From Flaveria trinervia (lineage: Eukaryota > Streptophyta > Magnoliopsida > Asterales > Asteraceae): a stretch of 64,000 nucleotides of DNA. The DNA is taken from NCBI GenBank assembly GCA_025506515.1, contig CM046444.1, forward strand, positions 74,568,192 to 74,632,191, read 5' to 3'. Positions 1 through 10,408 of the stretch are shown in pieces; position 1 is the stretch's first letter; every line of letters starts with the position of its first letter. The position numbers and the translations under genes are program-made. Under the pieces are notes generated by a model, which saw nothing but the letters and a program-made list of their open reading frames with translations, was not told the origin of the DNA and searched no databases.

Positions 1-1
1 G

Positions 2-270
2 AATACTGCATGCAATGTTCAAAACAAAACATTAATTGTCAAAGAACATAACAAAACTCCCTATGAGCTCTTATTTGAAAGAAAACCATACATAGGATAT
101 CTGAAAGTCTTTGGATGTCATGTAACTGTTTTAAACAAGAAAGAGTCATTGGGAAAATTTTTAGAAAAAGCATATGATGGTTTCTTTGTTGGATACTCTT
201 CAACATCGAAATCATATAGGGTTTATATTCCATAACATAATATTGTGGAAAAGACTCCTAATGTGTCTTT
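2..270 (+). pseudogene. Element H integrase, C-terminal part (fragment)
   Basis: Frame 2 reads the end of a copia integrase core and its C-terminal segment: NTACNVQNKTLIVKEHNKTP, a PYELLFERKP-like stretch, KVFGCHVTVLNKKE, and the hallmark GFFVGYSSTSKSYRV. A TAA stop lies at 233-235 directly after the VYIP residues, and the frame then resumes with VEKTPNVSF. The catalytic D, D and E residues lie upstream of the window. At 270 the frame is interrupted by a solo LTR and picks up again at 883 (DESVF), which is exactly contiguous once one copy of the 5-bp target duplication is removed. Confidence 0.85.
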
Positions 271-882
271 TGTGAAGTCGTTTCTTTGGATCGATAAACA
301 TCCGAGCATGTTCTTGACGGAAGGATAAACAACATCAAACCAAAATTCAAACAATAATACGAACTATAATTAAATGGTTTCATTGATAAAACCTAACGAT
401 TACAAGGTCGTTACAACATAAGAATCAAGACTCTTGGCAAGGGGAAGATCGAGCATGATCTCCCCTCTCATCCAGCAGCCCTAGGCTCCCGGGCACACTG
501 TTTCTAAAACCCTTAGAAACCCCTTTTTCTCTCTACACATTGAAACTAGTATATAGCGGCCTCGACCCATATTAGATGCGACTGGGCCCATTCGTGCGAG
601 TGGACCATGCGTATGGTTCAATCGTACGACTGGACCATGCGTATGGTTAAATCGTACGACTGGACCATACTTATGGTTCAGTCTTACGAATGTCCCAATC
701 GCATCTCTCAGTCGCACGGCTGGTCCATTAGCATGGCTTAGTCGTACGACTGAGTCTCATTCGCATATGCTCCTACGAATGACCAAGTTTCTTGTGTTTA
801 CAACATATCAGGCGTATAACATTAAGCCTAGACTATTCGACAAGCGACAGACACACTATATATGACTATATATGCTCCAACA
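271..882 (-). mobile_element. Solo LTR (612 bp) with 5-bp TSD TCTTT, inserted in element H
   Basis: The insert begins TGTGAAGTCG and ends GCTCCAACA on the plus strand, i.e. TG...CA ends. It is flanked by TCTTT at 266-270 and again at 883-887, so it is a clean LTR insertion with no internal region. Read on the minus strand it starts TGTTGGAGCATATATAGTC, the usual plant copia LTR start, and has a TATA-like GCTATATACTAG near plus position 555. The middle (about 595-745) is a diverged repeat of a CGTACGACTGGACCAT unit. Removing the LTR and one TSD restores the integrase-RT linker frame of H. It is present again, minus its left 67 bp, at 1433-1976 across the gap. Confidence 0.85.
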
Positions 883-1332
883 TCTTTTGATGAATCTGTA
901 TTTACAAAGTCAGTTAAAGGTTCATCATGGTTGTTTGACATAAATGCTTTAGCCAAATCATTTAACTATGATTACTTGAAAAATGCAGGATTTAATGAAG
1001 TGTGTTATCCATTTGTTCCACCTCTTATGACTGATGTAACCTTATCTGCTGATCCTCCAAGGATACCCCCATACTCGGATGAAAACACTTCAGTAGATGC
1101 AGATACCACATTTGGAAACAAACATGCTGCATCCGGAGATGTGAATGTTGTGCCTTCAATAGAACCAGGCTATCAAGTGAATGCAATAAATCTTGGAAAT
1201 GATTCATGTCCTCACTTAATATCCGAGAAACTTCTACGGAAGAGCAAAATGCTTCCGGAGAAGTTCCTACGGAAGAGCAAAATATTTTCGGAGAAGTTCC
1301 TACGGAAGAGCAAAATCTTTCTGGAGAAGTTC
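338..1332 (+). repeat. Left flank of gap, near-identical to 1433-2425
   Basis: 995 bp ending at the N run are repeated as 993 bp beginning at its other side (1433-2425). By eye the copies differ by four single-base length changes: GGTTAAATC/GGTTAATC, TTGAAAAATG/TTGAAAATG, CATTTGG/CATTGG and ATCCGAG/ATCCGGAG. These are indel-type differences in short runs, the pattern of long-read consensus error rather than of two diverged genomic repeats. Confidence 0.9.
883..1332 (+). pseudogene. Element H integrase-RT linker, copy left of gap
   Basis: After the solo LTR the frame reads DESVFTKSVKGSSWLFDI and then a low-complexity acidic linker. The WLFDI motif is common between integrase and RT in SIRE-type copia elements. 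It ends at the gap inside a 33-bp repeat array; a missing base near 1215 (ATCCGAG instead of ATCCGGAG) shifts the frame of the repeat relative to the other copy. This copy and 1977-2425 probably represent one genomic locus. Confidence 0.75.
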
Positions 1333-1432
1333 NNNNNNNNNNNNNNNNNNNNNNNNNNNNNNNNNNNNNNNNNNNNNNNNNNNNNNNNNNNNNNNNNNNN
1401 NNNNNNNNNNNNNNNNNNNNNNNNNNNNNNNN
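1333..1432. other. Assembly gap, exactly 100 N
   Basis: A run of exactly 100 N, the conventional placeholder for a scaffold join of unknown size. Because ~1 kb on its left is repeated on its right, the true gap is probably an unmerged overlap (negative length) rather than missing sequence. Confidence 0.97.
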
Positions 1433-2425
1433 AACCAAAATTCAAACAATAATACGAACTATAATTAAATGGTTTCATTGATAAAACCTAACGATTACAA
1501 GGTCGTTACAACATAAGAATCAAGACTCTTGGCAAGGGGAAGATCGAGCATGATCTCCCCTCTCATCCAGCAGCCCTAGGCTCCCGGGCACACTGTTTCT
1601 AAAACCCTTAGAAACCCCTTTTTCTCTCTACACATTGAAACTAGTATATAGCGGCCTCGACCCATATTAGATGCGACTGGGCCCATTCGTGCGAGTGGAC
1701 CATGCGTATGGTTCAATCGTACGACTGGACCATGCGTATGGTTAATCGTACGACTGGACCATACTTATGGTTCAGTCTTACGAATGTCCCAATCGCATCT
1801 CTCAGTCGCACGGCTGGTCCATTAGCATGGCTTAGTCGTACGACTGAGTCTCATTCGCATATGCTCCTACGAATGACCAAGTTTCTTGTGTTTACAACAT
1901 ATCAGGCGTATAACATTAAGCCTAGACTATTCGACAAGCGACAGACACACTATATATGACTATATATGCTCCAACATCTTTTGATGAATCTGTATTTACA
2001 AAGTCAGTTAAAGGTTCATCATGGTTGTTTGACATAAATGCTTTAGCCAAATCATTTAACTATGATTACTTGAAAATGCAGGATTTAATGAAGTGTGTTA
2101 TCCATTTGTTCCACCTCTTATGACTGATGTAACCTTATCTGCTGATCCTCCAAGGATACCCCCATACTCGGATGAAAACACTTCAGTAGATGCAGATACC
2201 ACATTGGAAACAAACATGCTGCATCCGGAGATGTGAATGTTGTGCCTTCAATAGAACCAGGCTATCAAGTGAATGCAATAAATCTTGGAAATGATTCATG
2301 TCCTCACTTAATATCCGGAGAAACTTCTACGGAAGAGCAAAATGCTTCCGGAGAAGTTCCTACGGAAGAGCAAAATATTTTCGGAGAAGTTCCTACGGAA
2401 GAGCAAAATCTTTCTGGAGAAGTTC
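1433..2425 (+). repeat. Right flank of gap, near-identical to 338-1332
   Basis: Contains the right 544 bp of the solo LTR (1433-1976), its TSD copy TCTTT (1977-1981), and the integrase-RT linker of element H (1982-2425). It is the continuation into the intact downstream part of the element, so this copy is the one that joins RT. Confidence 0.9.
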
Positions 2426-2475
2426 CTACAGAAGAGCAAAACCTTTCCGGAGAAGTTCCTACGGAAGAGCAAAAC
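2311..2475 (+). repeat. Five 33-bp in-frame repeats in element H linker
   Basis: Five consecutive 33-bp units encode an 11-residue repeat, consensus xSGEVPTEEQN (first unit ISGETSTEEQN, third IFGEVPTEEQN). The DNA core is CCTACGGAAGAGCAAAA. The array lies in the variable acidic linker between integrase and reverse transcriptase. The same CTACGGAAGA word recurs in the 3' LTR of H (near 9766), so the array is built from a motif used elsewhere in the element. Confidence 0.9.
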
Positions 2476-2629
2476 AAACTGGAGATACTCCTGCAGCCCA
2501 TACAAGCAACTCTCATGATCATTCTTCTCATGATGAACATTTTGATTATTTCTTAAACTCACAAGCTGAGGTGAATCAGTGTGAGGCACTGGAAATGACT
2601 AACCTAGGATCATCTATTCCAGTTGAATG

Positions 2630-3566
2630 AACTCTTCAATGAGGATCCATAAGACTCATCCAATTGTCAACATCATTGGAAATCCTGAAAAGAGAACTAC
2701 AAAGAGTCAAAGTGGTACAACCAACCTTTGTCTCTTCAGTTGTTTTCTTTCTCAAGTGGTGCCTCCAAATATCATGGCTGCTTTAAAAGACTAGCTGGAT
2801 GAAGCTATGCAAGAAGAGCTTCAGCAGTTCAGAAAGCAAAAAGTGTGGTCTTTTGTTAATTTGCCTGAAGGTTAACATCCTATTGGAACAAGATGGCTAT
2901 AAAAAAACAAAATCGATGATAGAGGGATTATTGTAAGAAACAAAGCAAGGTTGATTGCAAAAGGCTACACTCAAGAAGAAGGAATTGACTATGATGAAGT
3001 GTTTGCACCAGTTGCAAGAATTAAGGCCATAAGAGTGTTTTTGGCTTATGCATCATATAAGAAGTTTACTGTTTATTAGATGGATGTCAAGTGTGCATTC
3101 TTATATGGGAAGATTGATGAGGAAGTTTATGTATCCCAACCCCCTGGTTTTGAAGATCCTCATTATCCCACAAACTAGATAAATCCCTGTATGGTCTTCA
3201 TCAAGCACCAAGAAAATAGTATGAAACGCTATCATCTTTCTTGCTCAAGAATAGCTACAAAAGAGGACTATTGATCAGACTCTCTTCCTCAAAGAAGAAC
3301 ATCAAGATCTCCTAGTAGTTCAAATATATTTTGATGACATTATATTTGGTTCAACTAATAAGGGATTGTGTGTGAATTTTGAAGAGCTGATAAAATCTGA
3401 ATTTCAGATGAACTCATGGGTGAATCAATCAAGAAAAATATATACATCAAATTCTAAGAATACAATATGGCTGAAGTATCCTCATGCAAAACACTAGCAT
3501 CAACAATTGATAAGATTGCTCCTGATCTTTTCTTGAAAATCTATTGATCAAAAATTATATAGATCA
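2630..3566 (+). pseudogene. Element H reverse transcriptase (broken)
   Basis: Broken copia RT. A conserved pre-RT motif HPIVNIIGNP-like stretch is near 2655. Then come QEELQQFRKQKVW, NKARLIAKGYTQEEGIDYDE, VFAPVARIKAIRVF, MDVKCAFLYG, EEVYVSQPPGF and LDKSLYGLHQAPRK. The catalytic box at 3327-3338 reads YFDD rather than the usual YVDD. Stops include TAG for Gln just before MDVKC and TAG for Trp in PRKWYE; several frameshifts are present, including after SEFQMN. No complete enzyme can be made. RT would copy element RNA in the virus-like particle. Confidence 0.88.
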
Positions 3567-4214
3567 ATGATAGGTTCACTTATGCATTTAACTGCGAGTA
3601 GACCTAATATTATGTTTGCTGTGTGTGTATGTGCTAGGTACCAATCTGATCCCAAGGAGTCTTATCTCAATGCGGTAAAAAGAATTATCAGATACCTCAA
3701 AGGAAAACCAGGACTTGGTCTTTGGTATCCAAGGATGGCGACTTTACACTCTACTCATACTCAGACAGTGACTATGGTGGATGTAACAATAATAGAAAAT
3801 CAACAACCGGTGGATGTCAATCATTGGACCAAGGCTAGTATCATGGCATTGCAAGAACAAACCAATCTTTCTGTATCCACAGCTGAGGCTGATTACATTG
3901 TTGCTTCAGCCGGATGTTCTCAAGTTCTTTGGTTGCAAAACCAATTACTAGACTATGGTTACAACTTCCTTCAAACTTCAATTTATATAGACAATTCTAC
4001 TACTATGTTTATAACTGCTAATCTTGTGCAACATAGTAAAACAAAACATATTGAAATAAGATATCATTTTCTGAGAGATTGCTTAGAAAAGGGTTTGATT
4101 AAGTTAGTCAAAGTGGATACGTCAAATCAGCTTCCTGATTTATTCACTAAAGCCTTTGATTCAGTCAGATTTAACTTTCTGGTTGAGTCTCTGGGCATGA
4201 TTAACTTAGATTAA
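3567..4214 (+). pseudogene. Element H RNase H (frameshifted)
   Basis: Opens with MIGSLMHLTASRPNIMFAV, the conserved segment leading into the RNase H, then RIIRYLKGKPGLGLWYP. Between about 3735 and 3850 the reading frame is wrong: the expected SDSDYGGC...KSTTGGCQ is found in another frame, so compensating indels flank it. The frame then recovers with STAEADYIVASAGCSQVLWL, IDNSTTMFI, SKTKHIEIRYHFLRD and LFTKAFDSVRF, ending GMINLD at the stop. RNase H removes the RNA template during reverse transcription. This copy cannot be functional as it stands. Confidence 0.88.
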
Positions 4215-5807
4215 TCAAGTCTAAAGAAATAAAATATTGTGTGTAATGATGCTTTAGCATGACATATGTATGGGAAATGATAGTACACTATAGCTTTGCT
4301 TCTTCCTGAATACATAAGTAACAATAAATCTTAGCAAGTTTCTTGATATGTGACTAGATTCATCTAGAGTGGAAACTAAACTGAGTGCATGCCAAACATA
4401 ATGCTAAAATGATTGTTTGTGGGAAACTTCATTTTGAGAATACAAAGAAAGTCTTATTCTAATATGACCAAATCACTCATTTAAACACACTATGTAAAAC
4501 ACTTTATAATATCTATCTGTGCAAATCATACTCCCTCTGTTTTGTGTGAACAAAGACCTGGGTGTATGATCACCATACTGAATATCAGTCACAAAAGGTG
4601 AAAAGATCATGATGCTCATCGTCCCTTTGTTTTGTGTCAACAAAGACCTGGGTTAACGACACCTCTATTTTACATGAGTAAAGACCTGTGACATGATGAT
4701 GATCATATCTAAGCTCTCAAAGAATCATATGTGATCAACTGTATATTAATCTTGAGCTTTTACATCATTGTATTAATGAGATTCCAATTGCATCTCAAGA
4801 TAGATCTTATAACTTAAAGTACATAGTTCTTAAGTGTGAAAAAGTGATGATTTGTCTTGCAACGGGAGGACAAAATCTTTGTGAATTGAATGTGAAGCCC
4901 ATAATGGTTATTTACAAATCAATATTGAAACATGATAATCAGCATGCCTAGTTGATACATGAGCTCTTGTGGATTTAAGTGGACAATATACTTGCAATCA
5001 GAACTTTGCTCAGGTATAAATTCAAAAACATAACTCATCAGGATGAGGCTTAGTATTATAGTATGATCCCATCATATGTGTATATATGTCTGATCATTTT
5101 CATACAGTTACAAATCATGTTATTCCTCTTAAAGAATTTCTGATAAATGCTTAACTTCACCATTAATCACAAATTTAGGGGGAGTAGAATACATGAAGTT
5201 GTGTTACTCAATCAGCAGAAATGTCTATCTCATTATCAATTTGAAGGAATTTGAATCTGAGCATCATCTTAGCTGCTGGATACATGGAATTTTAATAAAA
5301 AATCTTTTTAAACTTCTTGTTGTAAATTGCCATGTATACAAACCCAACAAGGTCCTAAAGCAATAAATGGTTCTAACCAATGGACTTGGACCATACATAC
5401 AACAATATCTCTCTACATTGTGTTAGTTTTAGCATCAGCAGAAGCTACAATGAGGAAATCTTAAATTTTTTTCGTAGATTGGTGAACTACGGATGTATAA
5501 AGATCAAGAAATGAAATTTAATGTGGTAATCTGCAAAAGAATACATCATCAGCAGATGTTGCTGATCCGTAGATGCTCTGCGGAACAATACATTGAGGGT
5601 CCCACTTAATAAATAAGATAAATTAATGTGTCTGAGAGTATAAATAATGTGGTTTGACCTCTCAAATTCATTATTCGCTTTTTCAGCTCACTTTTTAGAC
5701 CTAGAAAAACCCACTCTCAACAAACGTTTTCCCACTTACTTAAAAAAACATATATTTATGTTCTTAATCCGCTGTTATTAAGGTAAAACATGTTGTAATA
5801 TTCAAGA
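4215..5807 (+). other. Element H spacer between RNase H and additional ORF
   Basis: About 1.6 kb without a credible ORF. It holds two similar blocks with CCCTYTGTTTTGTGT...ACAAAGACCTGGGT (about 4531-4565 and 4621-4652) and a third partial one (GTAAAGACCTGTG, about 4679). Near 5470-5590 it carries the family word in forms such as CTACGGATG, CCGTAGATG and CTGCGGAA. Position and length match the spacers in families 1 and 2. The role is unknown; it could hold a splice acceptor or subgenomic promoter for the ORF that follows, but nothing in the sequence proves this. Confidence 0.7.
5174..5186 (+). other. PPT-like purine tract inside spacer
   Basis: TTAGGGGGAGTAG closely resembles the genuine 3' polypurine tract of the same element at 9370-9380 (AAGGGGGAGTA). 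It may be a second plus-strand initiation site as known for some copia elements, or the scar of an earlier LTR boundary. Based on sequence resemblance only. Confidence 0.4.
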
Positions 5808-8800
5808 ATGAACCATTTGATTCTTGTTTTATCTCATAACTGTTCGTATTCTCATATCAATAATGTGATTTTAACGAAGTCTTTTTCTTATGAACATATG
5901 GATAATCAATTTGCGAAAGAACACAATGTGTGTGCCTTCTTAAACCCTGATGATCCTATCTCAGAAGGGTGTCAAGAACTTATCAGATATCTAAGAAGAT
6001 CAAGGCTATTCTATGCCTTATCAACAGAGCCTGTGATTTATCAATCACATATCACTAATTTCTGAAACTCTACACGTATAGACGAAGACGGTGAAGCTAT
6101 GGTGAAGAATCGACGACTGACAGTCGATGAACAAACAATAAGAAAGGTTCTTGAGTTGGGAGAAGTCGAAGCCGATCATCCTGATGTGTTCGAAGATGAA
6201 TACATGGAGAAAGTATTTCTTCTGATGGGATATGATGGTGATTTCAACAAAGGAGAAATCAAGAAAGGAAGACTTTGCAAGCCGTATAGATTTCTCTGTC
6301 ATACTTATCTTAAGTGCATGTCAACAGAAAATCTGGTCTTGACAGATTCTCAAGGCACATTTCCTCTGGATTATAGGTGTTTTTGAGGGAAGAACCTACA
6401 ATATTCAATGTACATCTTCAACTGCTTAAGTGATCACATCAAAGTGCAGAAGGCTGATAAGATGTACATGTTTCAAAGGTTCGTGCAACTGATCATTAAT
6501 GCTGATCTGCCTGGAACTTCTGTGGATGGTGGTGTGTTTAGTCAAGCATACCTTGGTAGATCTGTTCTAAACAAAATTTCTAGCAAATATAAAGGAGGTG
6601 ATATGGACATGTTTGCACATGTGGTTGATGCTGCAGCAAGTACCCCTCAAGAGCTTGTGTGGAATGATGAACAAGGGAACTCTTCAACCAAGTCTGTTCA
6701 AGACACTTTCTCACTAGATACATCACCCATAAATCAACAATCTCCAGCCAGCCAGAATACTAAACCAATCTCTCCTATCCACCGTCCATCACCAAATCAA
6801 GAACAAACACCTCAACCACAATCTCCAGCCAGCCAAAATATAGAACCAATCTCTCCCATCCAACCCCACTCACCAAATAGCCTTTACGCTGGGGAGACAG
6901 AGTTAGTCTCACAAGCAAGTACAGTTGAACTATCACTATCCAAGACTGAATCCCCAGTACTCTCAAATGAAACTAAACAAGTATCTCCAGGCACTGATCA
7001 TCAGCAACAACAACAATCACATCAAGAACCGAAAGTTCAAGCTATTAAAATCAGTTCAAGCTCAGCAGGTGAAGCCTAGAAAGAAGTAAAAGATAATGAG
7101 ATTGCTTCTCAACATCAGGAAGGAGAAGAAGAAGCAAACCATGTTGATGTAATACCATACAATGAAGAGGATCTAAGTGATGTTGATATCCCTGTTAGCA
7201 AGAGTTGTATGATTGCTGAGTACAACAAGCTGGTGCTGAAATCAAATAAAAGAAAGCAAAAAATACAAGAGTTTAAGGGAGTGAACAGAGAAAAGGATGA
7301 AGAGTTGATGAAGCAAGAAGCTAGAATAAAAGGATTGAGAGAAGATGTCGTGTGCAATAATGAAGTGATTGATGCTCTTCTTCAACAAGACTTTAAACTC
7401 AAAGAAGAAGTAAAGAAAGAGAGAGAAAAAATGAGAAGCTAACAGTGAAATTGATCAAATCAATGACACTCTCTATGATCAATCAGCTCTGTTGAGAAGA
7501 AAAGAAAGAAATTAATGAACTGAAAATGAAGTTATGTGCTCTTGAATCAAACCAACAAAAGAAACCTGCTGAATCTTCTAAGCATCTCATTCAATACTCA
7601 AGGAAGAGGAAGTATTTGGGCCCAACAAAGATTCAAGTAATCAATGTTGAAGACTCTCCTAAACGATCAAGACATACCTCTTTTGAGCACACTCCTTCTA
7701 TGGAAAATTTAACATCAAAGCAAGCTACTATTGATGAATCTATGAGTGATGTTGAATGGAAAGAGTTGATTGAAGATAGACCTAACAAAGCTCAAGAAGA
7801 ATCAAGACTGATATTCTTCTTACATCAAAAGACATCATGGAAGCGAGGCCTGAATCTGCTATGTTTATGACCTTGATTAACCATGGTTTTCCATATGACT
7901 TGGTTGAAAGGATGAATATGTCTGAGATGAAGAACACATTGAAGGAGTTTGAACTTGCAAGCTTTATGATTCCAAATTATGACTATGAAGCTTTCAGCAC
8001 CTTTCAATCCATCCAGAAGATAAGAAGGAGTTGGGTCATTGTGACACAGCTAAGCTGAGTTGATATAACATGACTTGCTGGTTACAAGGCCATAACTACA
8101 AACCACATGAGCTTAAGGGAAGGTGAATAGGAAAACATAGAAGGATGATGGAGCATTTGATGAAAGTTGAGCTGGATACTGGTGTAAAATTCAGAACTGA
8201 AGCTCCTCATCCATCTTATGAGCAACAAAGTAAACTTCCTGCTGAACCTATAACAGTCGAACCAAAAGATCAGCACAAGGGAAGGATAAACTGATCAGAG
8301 AGCCAAGAGAAGTAATTCCCGAAAAGTATGGCCCTGGGCACTACAATGAGGGAGATAACTGAACAGAAATCCACTCTGATACAACTAATAGACCACCTCA
8401 CGACTCCCAGTTCTGTGGAAGAAAACAGGATCATGGCCTGGAAATATGATCCAGACTGGGATTGTACTATTATTAAAAGAACATCTGGAAGAGTTAAGTA
8501 CTTCCATGATGTATTTTCAATGGTGAGTCTACCAGAGAATGACATCAAAGATCTTCAAAGCCTGATCTTCTGCAATTATCCAATTCACCCTAGAGGAAGA
8601 GACATCTCAACTCTAGTGGGAAAGCTTAAGACTAAGTTTAAAGAAGATGTCCTAAGTGAAGCTAAAAGAGAAGATACAGAGCATCAGAAAAGAATCAAAG
8701 GGCTTAAAAGATACAAGTCCAATGCCTCAGAATCTATAGACGATGAATTCTTGAAGAGGGTTTGTTACAAAAATAGAACTACAGCAACAATCAAATGTAT

Positions 8801-9387
8801 TGAAGGGACTCAATTCACATACCCTATAACTGAATGGGGTTATGTTGAGAAAACAAAGGAGTTGGTGTTGTTAAGAAATGCTAAAAACAAGAAAGTTGAC
8901 CCATATCAGGATCTTTGATCCTGTGGAAATAAAATTACTTCATCCCAGCTACACCTCATACCTCAATGACAAATACTTTCCCAAGTTGGCCCATGAAAAA
9001 ACATATAATGATTTGTTCCTGCATGTCCATGTGATCCAAGTAATTGACAAATTACATGCCAAAGCCTACAAAAGAAGAAGATAAAATGCTGGACTGCTAA
9101 AGGGAACAACTTTTGATAAAGTAACTGAACTCAGAATTTCAGAGCAAGATGAGTTAGAAGTGATGAATAACAACAATGTGTTAGACACACTTACTATGGA
9201 GGAAGATGTCTTGGGGATAAGCTTTGAGACTCTAAAGAAGTTCAACAAGATGAAGATCAACTACAAGTATGATGATCAGAAGATTGCTGTGTCTTACTTC
9301 TATAATAAGATCATTTCCAGAGTCAAGGAACTTTCAGTGTTGAAGAACCGATTGCAAGTATCTAAGCCTAAGGGGGAGTATTGTTAG
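5808..9387 (+). pseudogene. Element H additional ORF (SIRE-type aORF), decayed
   Basis: A long ORF after RNase H and before the PPT. From 5808 to 7442 one frame is kept with stops at 6063 (TGA, expected Trp in NFW), 6384 (TGA), 7077 (TAG) and 7440. The N-terminal domain has HNVCAFLNPDDPISEGCQEL and LFYALSTEPVIYQSHITNF, equivalent to the HNCVAYLTKS...TAFLLNP domain of family 1. A Ser/Pro/Gln-rich linker (about 6720-7075) and a Lys/Glu coiled-coil (7209-7440) follow. C-terminal pieces in shifted frames lie at 7526-7870, 7837-8058, 8328-8918, 8878-9084 and 9160-9387. Its place is where SIRE1 carries its so-called env-like ORF. I see no clear signal peptide or membrane span, so an envelope role is not supported here. 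Confidence 0.75.
9370..9381 (+). other. Polypurine tract of element H
   Basis: AAGGGGGAGTAT immediately precedes the LTR start TGTTAGGACTAGG. It is the plus-strand DNA primer site and fixes the 3' LTR boundary. Confidence 0.85.
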
Positions 9388-10290
9388 GACTAGGTTCAGT
9401 AGATCTAGTTCATTACGTATAGGCTTAGTACTTGAATTAATATCTGTAATGAATGTTTGTAATTCATTATTGTGTATGCATTAAATATATAGGTTAACCT
9501 ATTTTTGTGTATGTTGATTATGTATGGTTGCAGGTACAAACAATATACTCGGTCAACTTATGAAAATGACCAGTTGTAAGAAACATCTACGGATGAACAT
9601 TTTGTTCTTCCGTCGTTATATTTCTTACAAGTAACTATTCATTCGAAGATCCTCTGCGGATGAACAACCAGAAGTGAAGAACAAGATTGATTCAGAAGAA
9701 CAAGATTGATTTGGAAGAACAAGACTTCTGTGGAAGAACAATTCTTCTGTGGAAGAACAAATTCCTACGGAAGACACTATTCCTACAGAGTCCAAACACT
9801 TGTATAATGCAAGTGTTACAAGTCAACAAGTCAACAAGGCAGTTATGCGAATCCCAATAAATCCGATTATTCCTTAACTGACACAAATCAAATCCCAAAA
9901 GATATGGTGTTTCCTATAACAGAAACATCATTGTCTATATATATGGATCCTAGGTTTCGATTCAACAGAGATTGTTTTAGACGATTGATTGAGTGACAAC
10001 AACATCAGCATTCTAACCATCACTTCAAAGTCTCTCAATCAAACCCTAGCAACCGTCACATCATAACATACTTCGATATCATTCATTTATTATATTTGTA
10101 ATCATTAACATGTTCTAATGAAATACATATTAATCATTAATTGTGTTTTGCTACATGTGTTCTTAAACATTTATTGATATTTAAAGTTATTGCAAAACAA
10201 TTAAACCAAATCAACTTTGTTTCTGCAAACGTTGACTTGTCAATCGACCGACATTGATAATTCCTGTTTGCGATCCTTGGATTCACACCT
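9382..10290 (+). repeat. 3' LTR of element H (right end approximate)
   Basis: Starts TGTTAGGACTAGG next to the PPT. A TATA box (CTATATATATGG) lies at 9935-9946. The U3 part (about 9585-9790) holds repeated words such as CTACGGATGAAC, GGAAGAACAAGA, TGTGGAAGAACAA and CCTACGGAAGAC. The end is placed by plausible length and a CA ending only; 10252, 10288 and 10313 are all possible. The partner LTR is outside the window. Confidence 0.65.
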
Positions 10291-10408
10291 CTAATAAAAG
10301 CTCAACCAGGAACATAAGAACCTGCGAATATGGTTGACCTAACCTTTAGCTCATCTATGCAAGTGGATGGTGCTACCAAAAAGGGAGACAAAGTCATCAC
10401 AGACATAG
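10291..10408. other. Short stretch between elements H and D
   Basis: About 120 bp with no ORF or motif I can name. It could be the end of the H LTR or original target DNA. Confidence 0.3.

Larger units (their letters stand above)
1..10290 (+). mobile_element. Element H: Ty1/copia retrotransposon (family 3), 5' truncated by window start
   Basis: Coding modules run integrase C-terminus, linker, reverse transcriptase, RNase H, spacer, additional ORF, polypurine tract and 3' LTR, which is copia order with the extra ORF of the SIRE/Maximus lineage. The window starts inside integrase, so gag, protease and the 5' LTR are not visible. A solo LTR sits in the integrase-RT linker and an assembly gap with duplicated flanks sits just after it. 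Many stops and frameshifts show it is dead. The right end is approximate because the partner LTR and target duplication cannot be checked. Confidence 0.85.

Noticed and set aside
481..717. 78-aa minus ORF with HTHGPVVRLN repeats
   Set aside because: Translation of the repeated CGTACGACTGGACCAT unit inside the solo LTR.
5808..9387. aORF as a retroviral-type envelope gene
   Set aside because: No signal peptide, furin-like site or clear membrane span seen; only the position is env-like.
10404..10408. CATAG/CATAT as the TSD of an element spanning D and the split LTR
   Set aside because: One mismatch, an uncertain LTR start, and strong divergence between the two LTRs make it unsafe.
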